A stretch of 64,000 nt of DNA, taken from positions 310,001 to 374,000 of the forward strand of contig NZ_LT629804.1 of assembly GCF_900105865.1 (NCBI RefSeq), written 5' to 3'. This stretch comes from Arcanobacterium phocae. GTDB lineage: Bacteria; Actinomycetota; Actinomycetes; Actinomycetales; Actinomycetaceae. This document shows positions 55,017-62,261 of the stretch, in pieces (the first letter of the stretch is position 1; the number at the start of each line of letters is the position of its first letter). The position numbers and the translations under genes are program-made. Below the pieces are notes generated by a model. The model searched no databases and was not told the origin of the DNA. It was given only the letters and a program-made list of their open reading frames with translations.

Positions 55017-55316
55017 TTGCTTCATCATGAAAAAACAAAGAAAGCACTAGCCACATTTTTAGTATCACTTATCATGCTTGCTGGTGGAGCAGGCTTAGCT
55101 AACGCCGCCACCGTCTACTATAGAGGCGTTGCTGTTAACTGGGACCACGGGCGGACATGGGGAGTTTATAGTTATTCTCAAGTACAGACTCACCACTTCA
55201 CTCATTCTGCCACCGCAAATGGAACATGGTCTGGCTGGAAAAGCCCTGGTGTTACTGCATACGCTTCAGAGTATGTTGGATCAGGTCTCGCTCAAGCATA
55301 CTGGGATTGCAAGTAA
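55017..55316 (+). CDS. lactococcin 972 family bacteriocin, start apparently frameshifted
   Basis: Lactococcin-972 peptides block septum formation by binding lipid II (known for the founder). The frame has a hydrophobic signal peptide (LATFLVSLIMLAGGAGLANA) and a mature ~69-residue part with the family pattern NWDHGRTWGVYSYSQVQ, THSAT-like FTHSATANGTWSGWKSPG and an aromatic C-terminus AYWDCK. The Shine-Dalgarno AAAGGAG is ten nt before an ATG at 55028, but that ATG runs through six A into a quick TAG. One more A gives MKKTKKALATFLVS in the bacteriocin frame. The only in-frame alternative, the TTG at 55017, directly abuts the Shine-Dalgarno. A 7-TM protein and an ABC ATPase follow. Confidence 0.8.
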   Translation: MLHHEKTKKALATFLVSLIMLAGGAGLANAATVYYRGVAVNWDHGRTWGVYSYSQVQTHHFTHSATANGTWSGWKSPGVTAYASEYVGSGLAQAYWDCK

Positions 55317-55367
55317 TAAACTCTAGCTCGGCATAAAATACACTATTAAGGGGCAGCGGCACTTCCA

Positions 55368-57566
55368 ATGAGTAAAATATTGCGTTTCTTAAGTTTTATG
55401 CTCGCATTAATAATGAGCATATTGTTCGGGTTAGGAGCCATTCTCACCGCTGGCTATGATTACACCCGTGCACTTCAACAATACGCTGAATCTGGGCAAG
55501 TTATTCATCTACACGGTGTAACTGAAGAAAAGTCGCAATTAGTAATAGAAACACTATTACATGAGGTTGACAATCATCACGGCCTCATCGTTCGTGGCGA
55601 CTATATTTTAGACGATAACGGCAACAACAACGGATACCGATTCGGTTTTTATGGTAATGCTAGCCCCGACATGAGCGACCTGCCAGTATCTTATTTAGGG
55701 ACAACCGTTTTTGACATCCGCAACATCAACCAGCTACTGGCAGCCGATCCGGGCTCCACTTTAGGGCTTGACCAGGTAGCTGCCGATCAGATAGCACCAT
55801 TACCATCAATACTCGGCGCAACAAGAGTGATAGGCGTTCAATTAAACGATCTGTTGCAAATCTCTGGAACAATCAATGGAACATATCGTATTTTTGGTCT
55901 AACACCGCAGGACATAACTAATCTTGCTACTAACATTAGTGCACTTGCCGACGTCGATCCTGATACGATACTTACCTCTTTGCATGGGGCGTATGCCCAA
56001 GATCCACTGCTCATCACCATCGTGTACGCGGCCGCCGCAATTTCTTGGATATCTTTGGTTTTTATCCTTATTTTGAGTGCTTATCAAAGCACGTCCACAC
56101 TCGGTACTCATATTCTTTTAGGTTGGTCACGTAGCGAATACGTTATCAAAATTTTCCGGCCACTGATTGTTGTTTCAGCAAGTGGCATCATCGTATCGTT
56201 TGCTATTTATCTAGCTGGGTTCACTCATTTTTCCATCACCCTTAACACCATAACCAACGGTATTCTAGCCGGAATATCTGCATTTGCAGTGATATGTCTA
56301 GCCGCTGGCGTAGCATCAACAGTTATTTTCAGTATCAGCCCGGTCAATGCGGTACGCAACCGAATTTCGTCAAAAGTTTTAGGTGTATGTTTGCTGATTT
56401 TCTACTTTGCTTCCTCTGTGGGCATTGTTGTCGCCATGTACGGACTTGATGGACCGTTGCGTACCGTCCACCACATGTCTCAAATTCAACAACGGTGGTC
56501 AAACTATTCCGATCTTGAAATTCTTTATAAGGAAAAAATTGGCCAAAATAGTAGCTCTATTTCCGGGCAGTCGAGCTCACATTCAGTTGAATACTATAAC
56601 TGGTATCGTTCATTTGAAGGAAGCACCGGTGCCTACCTTGTCCATACCGAGTACATTGATAACGAGTTACTCGATATTTGGCGTAACGGGCAGATATATG
56701 ACCATGTACCTAACCAACCCTACTGGTCCATGTTAGCCTCACCAAATTATCTGATTGATCAAGGCCTGCCAATCAAAAACCACTGGGTTAACCAAGCGCA
56801 CAACGGAACACGAGTCTATCTCTTACCTGATACCCTGGCTGACGATGATGCGCAAGCGCTCGAAAATTATTTACGCGATTACGCAAACACTTCTTTTGAC
56901 AGCGATATCCGCAATACGTTTACCGACAATCCACAGTTCGCTTTCTATTATTACCACCCGGAAACCGATATTTTTGTGTGGAATACGGATCTCGAACGCG
57001 CAAACACAGTACCGGATCCAGTCATCCTTCTTGCTACAACAAACAATATGATTCCTATCGAGTCAGAAAGCTTGTGGGCGAACGGATTAGAAAATAGTTA
57101 CCTGAAGCTCACGAGCCAAGCAGCAGATACATACTTAACTCCACAATATTTGAGCGACTATCAGCTTGACGATAACCAACCAGAGTTTTTACCAGTGGCT
57201 AATTTTATTGCCGGTTTACAAAAGACGTTAGGTGACACGATTAAGCTGTTTGGCTCCGCGATAGCTATTATCGCTATCTTAGAACTAGTTATTATCACCT
57301 CGATAGTGAAAATCTATGCTGTGTCTCGCCGGGAGATGATCGCCGTCAAACGACTATTGGGACACCCCCTAGTTGGAATATTCTTACCACCAATCATTTT
57401 AGTTAGCGCAACAACAGTTATCTGTATGCTTGCTGCAACCCTTCTCGGTAGCACTAGCGGCATCGTGGTAAGTGCTGGTTGTGGAATAATCCAAATCTTC
57501 TTACTGAGCTATCAAGCTCGTCGCGCTACCCAAGCCACCTTGAGCACCATGATCAAAACTGCCTAA
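55368..57566 (+). CDS. bacteriocin-associated integral membrane protein (lactococcin-972 type)
   Basis: A 732-residue protein of the putative immunity/transport family found beside lactococcin 972 (DUF1430 type). One N-terminal helix (about 7-30), a large outside domain (about 30-205), three central helices (about 208-340), a second outside domain (about 365-615) and three C-terminal helices (about 620-730) give seven membrane segments, an FtsX/MacB-like layout. It lies 51 bp after the bacteriocin gene with AAGGGG upstream, and 27 bp before the ABC ATPase gene, its likely partner. Confidence 0.82.
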   Translation: MSKILRFLSFMLALIMSILFGLGAILTAGYDYTRALQQYAESGQVIHLHGVTEEKSQLVIETLLHEVDNHHGLIVRGDYILDDNGNNNGYRFGFYGNASPDMSDLPVSYLGTTVFDIRNINQLLAADPGSTLGLDQVAADQIAPLPSILGATRVIGVQLNDLLQISGTINGTYRIFGLTPQDITNLATNISALADVDPDTILTSLHGAYAQDPLLITIVYAAAAISWISLVFILILSAYQSTSTLGTHILLGWSRSEYVIKIFRPLIVVSASGIIVSFAIYLAGFTHFSITLNTITNGILAGISAFAVICLAAGVASTVIFSISPVNAVRNRISSKVLGVCLLIFYFASSVGIVVAMYGLDGPLRTVHHMSQIQQRWSNYSDLEILYKEKIGQNSSSISGQSSSHSVEYYNWYRSFEGSTGAYLVHTEYIDNELLDIWRNGQIYDHVPNQPYWSMLASPNYLIDQGLPIKNHWVNQAHNGTRVYLLPDTLADDDAQALENYLRDYANTSFDSDIRNTFTDNPQFAFYYYHPETDIFVWNTDLERANTVPDPVILLATTNNMIPIESESLWANGLENSYLKLTSQAADTYLTPQYLSDYQLDDNQPEFLPVANFIAGLQKTLGDTIKLFGSAIAIIAILELVIITSIVKIYAVSRREMIAVKRLLGHPLVGIFLPPIILVSATTVICMLAATLLGSTSGIVVSAGCGIIQIFLLSYQARRATQATLSTMIKTA

Positions 57567-57593
57567 CGTCCCAAATAAAGAAAAGAGCAGATA

Positions 57594-58238
57594 ATGTCTG
57601 ACATTTTACGCGTTGATAACCTGCGGAAAACCTTTGGCCAACGAATTATTTTAGATCAGTTAAGTTTTGCTGTACCTGCCGGCTCTAGTCTAGCCATCAC
57701 CGGCCCTTCTGGCTGTGGCAAAAGTACGTTGTTAAACATTATTGGCATGCTAGAAGCACCCACATCAGGAACAATTCAACTCAATGGCCGCACATTGCCG
57801 AAGATTAATTCGGCCGCCGCTACTAAGTTGCGGCGCGAAGCCATCAACTATCTTTTCCAGTCCTACGCTCTCATCAGCGACAAAACCGCCTTTGACAACG
57901 CATTACTGGGATTGCATTACGTGAAAACAAATAAGGCAGAAAAACAAGCACAGGTTGAACAGCTTTTTGACCGCCTCGGGCTATCCACCGTGAAAAATGA
58001 TCTGGTTTCTACTCTCTCCGGCGGCGAACAACAACGTCTTGCGCTAGCGCGTTGCATTCTCAAACCAGGAAATCTCATCCTCGCCGATGAACCAACTGGC
58101 GCGTTAGATCAAGATCTTGCACAACACGTTCTCACTGAAATGCTTACGCTTCAACACGAACACCACAAAACCCTTATTATTGTTACACATGACCCACATG
58201 TTGCACAGCGTTGCGATGAGATAATGCAGCTGGGGTAA
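57594..58238 (+). CDS. bacteriocin-export/immunity ABC transporter ATP-binding protein
   Basis: A 214-residue MacB/LolD-type ABC ATPase: Walker A GPSGCGKST, Q-loop YLFQSYALI, signature LSGGEQQRLALARCILKPGN, Walker B LILADEPTGALD and the H-loop TLIIVTHDP. It pairs with the seven-helix protein upstream; together they probably export or give immunity to the lactococcin-972-type peptide. Last gene of the cluster. Confidence 0.9.
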   Translation: MSDILRVDNLRKTFGQRIILDQLSFAVPAGSSLAITGPSGCGKSTLLNIIGMLEAPTSGTIQLNGRTLPKINSAAATKLRREAINYLFQSYALISDKTAFDNALLGLHYVKTNKAEKQAQVEQLFDRLGLSTVKNDLVSTLSGGEQQRLALARCILKPGNLILADEPTGALDQDLAQHVLTEMLTLQHEHHKTLIIVTHDPHVAQRCDEIMQLG

Positions 58239-58283
58239 GAAAGTTTTATACATGTGCCCAGCCTTGAAGTAAAGGATATCTGA

Positions 58284-59513
58284 TTGTCTTTCCAACTGTT
58301 GCGCCGGGTCCGCCGAGTCATGGTGGTTGGCCTGATCCTCACAGTTTTAGGTAATCGCCTCATTGAAGGCGGCTGGAACGCGCTCACTGCTGCCGGCCAG
58401 GTCAGTGTGGGCACGTTCGTGCTCATTTCTTCCGCTGAACAGTTATGTGTTTTTGCTTTTCCACTCTATGCGCATATCCTCAAGAAATATTCTCCAGATA
58501 GAACGCTTATTACCGTTGACTTCATTGAAGCCCTACTGTCGATTGTCGCCGTCGTCGCACTGATGTTTGCCGGCATACCGCAGATGTGGTTGCTGGTTGG
58601 ATATATTGCGATCGACCTTTTCCTCGCCCCAGTATCCGATATCGCTGAAGAGTTTTACGGCGCGGCGTTCGCTCAACAGTCCGAAGAACACGCGCTATCG
58701 TTCAACGCCGCCTTGTATGCTTGGCTCGGCTTTATCGGCTTGGTTGTTGCCAGCCCGGCTGGCGCGTGGATGTCTGTTCTTTCCGTGCAGGTTCTCTTTA
58801 TTGCTAACGCGGTGTTGTCGCTTGCCGGAGCCAGTTTCCGGATGTGGGCCCGGCACACCTACGCGATGCCCGCGTTGATTGATGCCGACGACGACGAATT
58901 CTCCGTCACTGGTACGCGCCTCCCGATGCGTCAGTTCTTCTTTGATCTTTTCCGTTCTGGCCCAGCTTCTCCGTTGCTGTCGTTTGTTTTGCAGGTTATT
59001 GGAGCGTTGACCGGCTCACTGGTATTCTTGTGGGCAGCGAACTTGAGCGAGCGCCCGGCACAGATAGCCATGGGGTGGGTGCTGATTACCTTCGGTAGTG
59101 CAGCAACCGTTGGCCCACTCGTTGGGCGACGCATCTCCAAAGCCATCCCCACCAAACGCGCCTTGCAAGCAACCGCCGGACTTTCGGCTCTCAATATTGT
59201 GATCGCCGTCGTCCTCATTGCCAGCAATAACGCCACATTCTATACCGCGCTCGGATTTATTTTCTGCAACGTCCTTTTCAACAAAGCCCGGGTGATTATC
59301 TTGGAAACTCACCGCCAAGTATTCTTCCGCGGAAGCCAATTCGCTCGCATCATGAGTTGGTCCTATAGTTTTGGCGCGATCGGAACGATTTGTGGATTAC
59401 AGTTAGGCTACCTGCTCAACACGCCACAATCGCCGCTCAGTGCCTTGCTTATCGCGACTACTTTATGGGTTGTTGTTGCCGGTGTAGTCAGTTCCCGTAC
59501 GTCATACACCTGA
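58284..59513 (+). CDS. MFS transporter
   Basis: A 409-residue transporter with about 12 helices. The A-motif is degenerate (KKYSPDRTLITVDF), and GPLVGRRISKAIPTKRALQA marks the second-half loop. The substrate is unknown. The start is a TTG at 58284 with AAAGGA eleven nt upstream. It lies 45 bp after the ABC ATPase gene and could be read from the same transcript, but its base composition is that of the core genome, so it marks the right border of the accessory region. Confidence 0.8.
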   Translation: MSFQLLRRVRRVMVVGLILTVLGNRLIEGGWNALTAAGQVSVGTFVLISSAEQLCVFAFPLYAHILKKYSPDRTLITVDFIEALLSIVAVVALMFAGIPQMWLLVGYIAIDLFLAPVSDIAEEFYGAAFAQQSEEHALSFNAALYAWLGFIGLVVASPAGAWMSVLSVQVLFIANAVLSLAGASFRMWARHTYAMPALIDADDDEFSVTGTRLPMRQFFFDLFRSGPASPLLSFVLQVIGALTGSLVFLWAANLSERPAQIAMGWVLITFGSAATVGPLVGRRISKAIPTKRALQATAGLSALNIVIAVVLIASNNATFYTALGFIFCNVLFNKARVIILETHRQVFFRGSQFARIMSWSYSFGAIGTICGLQLGYLLNTPQSPLSALLIATTLWVVVAGVVSSRTSYT

Positions 59514-59541
59514 GCACACCGACTTTCGGTAGACTATCCCT

Positions 59542-60657
59542 ATGGGGTTGGCACATTTTGCACGAACGATCGAAGACGCGGTTAACCGCCGTGGCATCGT
59601 TAAGCGTCGCCATGCCGGTTGGCTTCCGCAAATCATTGGCTATACCGGATACGGCTCAACCAGTGCGGTTCGAGTGCTTGCTCGTGCAGTTATGGCTGAC
59701 CCACAAGCTGAGAAAAAACCTTTTGCGCTACCATTCTTACCAAATTTGACACATAAATATGCTGGGAACGTTGTACAAGACATTGCTACCTTAGCCAATG
59801 AAAAAGCCGCCGAAGCCGAACGTGGCTGGCGTCAATTCTTCACTACTCAGGTGGGCTTCTTACCTGTTACGGTCATCATTGGTGAGCAAACGATCCGCAC
59901 TCGGACAGATCGTAGTGGATACTTAGATATCGTCGTCGAAAATCATGGACTTACCCCCGGCTGGCACGAAGCACTCATCATCCCAGCCGCCGGCGAACCC
60001 GTCAACGCTCCAATAATGGTCGTCGAGCCGCAAGCCAAACTCGGGCTGATTTCTGATATTGATGACACTATCGTTGTCACCTGGCTACCGCGAGCCATGT
60101 TGGCTGCCTGGAACTCTTTCGTCAAACACACGAACACCCGCCAAGCTGTGCCGGGCATGAGCACGTTCTATCAGACGCTCCTTGCTGACGCCCCAGAAGC
60201 GCCAGTATTCTATCTATCTACCGGAGCGTGGAACACGTATTCCACATTCTTGAACTTCATTCAGCTCAACGATCTGCCAATCGGCCCCATGCTCCTAACC
60301 GACTGGGGTCCCACCCCCACTGGCCTGTTCCGTTCCGGCCAAGAACACAAGAAAAGCCAGCTGCGTAACCTGTTGATTATGTTCCCCAATATTGAGTGGT
60401 TCTTAGTTGGCGACGACGGACAAAACGACCCACACATCTATGACGAACTCGCCCGCGAACACCCATCACGGGTACGCGGAATCGCATTGCGCGAACTCAA
60501 CCCCGTCGAGCATGTGCTATCCCACGGATCGCCCGAAGCCTACCGCAAAGACCGCGACGATAAAGATGCCGAAGGCGACGGCGTTCCAGTTATCCGTGGC
60601 AAAGATGGATTCGAGCTAGACGCCCTCGCCCGCCGGCATGGTTTCACGATCTTTTAA
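59542..60657 (+). CDS. App1-family phosphatase (DUF2183)
   Basis: A 371-residue protein whose C-terminal half is the App1 (phosphatidate phosphatase) catalytic domain of the HAD superfamily: motif I LISDIDDTIV (Asp172 and Asp174), motif II VFYLSTGAWNTYSTFLNF, the Lys in QEHKKSQLRNLL, and motif IV FLVGDDGQNDPHIY. The N-terminal part is an all-beta accessory domain. TAGACT lies 6 nt before the ATG, suggesting a leaderless mRNA. The 3' end overlaps the convergent chaperone gene by 42 bp. The lipid substrate is inferred from yeast App1. Confidence 0.88.
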   Translation: MGLAHFARTIEDAVNRRGIVKRRHAGWLPQIIGYTGYGSTSAVRVLARAVMADPQAEKKPFALPFLPNLTHKYAGNVVQDIATLANEKAAEAERGWRQFFTTQVGFLPVTVIIGEQTIRTRTDRSGYLDIVVENHGLTPGWHEALIIPAAGEPVNAPIMVVEPQAKLGLISDIDDTIVVTWLPRAMLAAWNSFVKHTNTRQAVPGMSTFYQTLLADAPEAPVFYLSTGAWNTYSTFLNFIQLNDLPIGPMLLTDWGPTPTGLFRSGQEHKKSQLRNLLIMFPNIEWFLVGDDGQNDPHIYDELAREHPSRVRGIALRELNPVEHVLSHGSPEAYRKDRDDKDAEGDGVPVIRGKDGFELDALARRHGFTIF

Positions 60658-61035
60658 CATAAGTGGAATCGCTGGAATATCTATCATTCCACATAACTGA
60701 GAAACATATACCCGCACATACGGCAAAACATCAGAAACTACTTGCCCTGAAAGAAAACTCTCCCAGTCATAGTCTTTCGGCAACGCACTAAGATCATCCT
60801 CAGAATGATAAATTCCACGCACGTGTATATTTACGTTGGCAATTTGAGTTTTAATCAAAAACTCAACATCAACTAGTAGCTCGTTATTAATAGCTTGCGG
60901 AACGTAGAAACTAATATTAGTTTCTACGTTCAGCTTGTCCGCTTGGTCAATCTGGACATTTTCTGAACGAATGAGATTTTCTACTCCAGATTTCACTACT
61001 TTGACATGCTCTAAGGCTATTTTGTCAAGCGTCAC
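60616..61035 (-). CDS. SecB-like chaperone of a TAC toxin-antitoxin locus
   Basis: A 139-residue protein with SecB-like layout: beta strands (INNELLVDVEFLIKTQIANV, NIHVRGIYHSEDD) then the helical end FLSGQVVSDVLPYVRVYVSQ, CGMIDIPAIPLML, equivalent to SecB's P-Y-x-R...L-T-x-x-G-F-P-P end. In TAC systems such a chaperone protects the antitoxin. The ATG overlaps the antitoxin stop by 4 bp (ATGA). The 3' end overlaps the App1 gene. Similarity is read by eye and moderate. Confidence 0.7.
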   Translation of the reverse strand: MTLDKIALEHVKVVKSGVENLIRSENVQIDQADKLNVETNISFYVPQAINNELLVDVEFLIKTQIANVNIHVRGIYHSEDDLSALPKDYDWESFLSGQVVSDVLPYVRVYVSQLCGMIDIPAIPLMLKDRETMPAGEGV

Positions 61036-61397
61036 GCCAAAACCTTATCAGTGTATTGAACAGTATATTTATTTTTTCCGTATTGCAGATGCGGCATTTC
61101 TTGGTACGTGGTTACATCTTGGATAACGTGGCGTATTTCAGCATCTAAAACTAGTTGATATTCGATACTTACCCCAACAATACGTGCATATCGGCGAATA
61201 GTTTGCTGCGTAGGATTAGTCTGCCCTGATTCAAAACGTGAAATAGTCGACTGGCTAACGGACATTTTCTGCGCAATATCCGCCTGTTCAATGCCTAATT
61301 TTTTACGGATTTCTACTAGGTCAGAAATAAGTTGCCAATCGCGCTTATTTTGTTCCCGTCGTTTCCGGATGGATTCACGTCTTTTTTGATTCAACAT
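61032..61397 (-). CDS. HigA-like antitoxin (XRE HTH) with C-terminal extension
   Basis: A 121-residue DNA-binding protein. A basic N-terminus (RRESIRKRREQNKRDW) precedes a Cro/C1-type helix-turn-helix (LVEIRKKLGIEQADIAQKMS, QSTISRFESGQTNPTQQTI, about residues 27-72). The extra tail of about 25 residues (EMPHLQYGKNKYTVQYTDKV) could be the chaperone-addiction sequence that makes TAC antitoxins depend on their chaperone. A G9 tract lies one base before the ATG at 61397 and contains the ribosome binding site. A perfect 13-bp palindrome lies 12 bp upstream of the start. Confidence 0.85.
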   Translation of the reverse strand: MLNQKRRESIRKRREQNKRDWQLISDLVEIRKKLGIEQADIAQKMSVSQSTISRFESGQTNPTQQTIRRYARIVGVSIEYQLVLDAEIRHVIQDVTTYQEMPHLQYGKNKYTVQYTDKVLA

Positions 61398-61398
61398 A

Positions 61399-61407
61399 CC
61401 CCCCCCC
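61399..61407 (-). repeat. G9 homopolymer in the antitoxin ribosome binding site
   Basis: Nine G (minus strand), preceded by AAA, end one base before the antitoxin ATG. The tract includes the Shine-Dalgarno, so slippage would change spacing and translation. Length could also be a sequencing artefact. Confidence 0.8.
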
Positions 61408-61408
61408 T

Positions 61409-61439
61409 TTCACTATATGCAACTGATGCATATAGTGAA
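61409..61439. promoter_or_regulatory. perfect operator palindrome upstream of the antitoxin
   Basis: TTCACTATATGCA and its exact complement flank a 5-bp centre (ACTGA). It lies between toxin and antitoxin genes, 12 bp before the antitoxin start, and probably overlaps an internal promoter bound by the HigA-like protein. Confidence 0.75.
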
Positions 61440-61458
61440 TATATCCTATGTCTACTCA

Positions 61459-62010
61459 CTAGACAACAGGAAAGTTCTCAACCCATGAGTCACATCTATC
61501 CATTGCCGTTGCCATAAAGTCATTCTGCATACTATTAAGCCTGCTATTACCATCTTGTTTAACATGCATCAACAAAGTCACAATCCCCGTAAAAGGTGGC
61601 TGCTCAGGTTCAACCACATAGATACGAATCCGATATTTGTACGCCCCAAGTTCATACGGCTCACGCAGTCGAATTTCAATCAGCCCCGGTTGCGATTGAG
61701 TTTCCGTGACATCAGCACGGCGTCCATAACTCAGTTTCCCGAATGCCACTCTTTCAAATTGGTCCTCCGCACCTATTAGCTCATCAATTTCTTCATCAGA
61801 GATATGGATATCCACTCCGGCAAAATCCTCAAGGAACGAACCCAACTCTAGAATGTCAAGCATCACCCAGCAGTCATCCGGAAGCTCATCACTTAGCGGC
61901 AACCAATCAATATTTTCACTTTCCCCACCAGCGTGACGGATCCGGTAACTTGCTAATTCAACTGGCGAGTTACAGCACCTTACAGCCCCCGTTGCTGGTA
62001 CAAAATTCAC
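61459..62010 (-). CDS. RelE/HigB-like toxin of a TAC locus (candidate)
   Basis: A 183-residue protein. The C-terminal ~75 residues follow the HigB/RelE pattern: GLIEIRLREP, YKYRIRIYVVEPE, GIVTLLMHVKQDG, then FMATAMDRCDSWVENF. This can be laid over mycobacterial HigB1 (ILELRWHE, FRVLFFRW, VALTAFYK, ALDRQKIWKRAF). The first ~70 residues are an acidic extension not usual in the family. The GTG start overlaps the stop of the YtxH-like gene (GTGA). Gene order toxin, antitoxin, chaperone is that of TAC systems. mRNA-cleaving activity is inferred. The toxin call is moderately sure. Confidence 0.62.
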   Translation of the reverse strand: MNFVPATGAVRCCNSPVELASYRIRHAGGESENIDWLPLSDELPDDCWVMLDILELGSFLEDFAGVDIHISDEEIDELIGAEDQFERVAFGKLSYGRRADVTETQSQPGLIEIRLREPYELGAYKYRIRIYVVEPEQPPFTGIVTLLMHVKQDGNSRLNSMQNDFMATAMDRCDSWVENFPVV

Positions 62011-62192
62011 ATCTCGTCCTCAACAATAATCTCATCAACCGTGTCACGGCTTGGCGCAGTGAAGTCAGCAAGCGGAGAAGAATTCCACAGCTTTGATGCC
62101 ACATCAACAATCTGCTCATAGCGTTCATGGCCTGCCTTGGCACCCAAGACGTAGGCACCCCCAGCAATAATCAGTGTTCGCATTAACCGCAT
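62007..62192 (-). CDS. YtxH-like small membrane-associated protein
   Basis: A 61-residue protein with one N-terminal hydrophobic helix (TLIIAGGAYVLGAKAGHERY), the pattern of actinobacterial YtxH-like proteins (GGAYVLGAKAGHERYEQI), and an acidic tail ending DEIIVEDEM. GAGGATTATT precedes the ATG. Its stop overlaps the candidate toxin start, so the toxin may be translated from the same mRNA. Function unknown. Confidence 0.75.
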   Translation of the reverse strand: MRLMRTLIIAGGAYVLGAKAGHERYEQIVDVASKLWNSSPLADFTAPSRDTVDEIIVEDEM

Positions 62193-62261
62193 AATAATCC
62201 TCTTTCCCGTGACGTACTACGGACGCCAGCATTTATCCACAATACTTTTGTTCTCTTCAGT

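Noticed and set aside
55028..55051. ATG of the bacteriocin gene read as a separate seven-codon leader peptide
   Set aside because: The sequence continues perfectly as a signal peptide if one A is added, so a frameshift explains it better than a regulatory mini-ORF.
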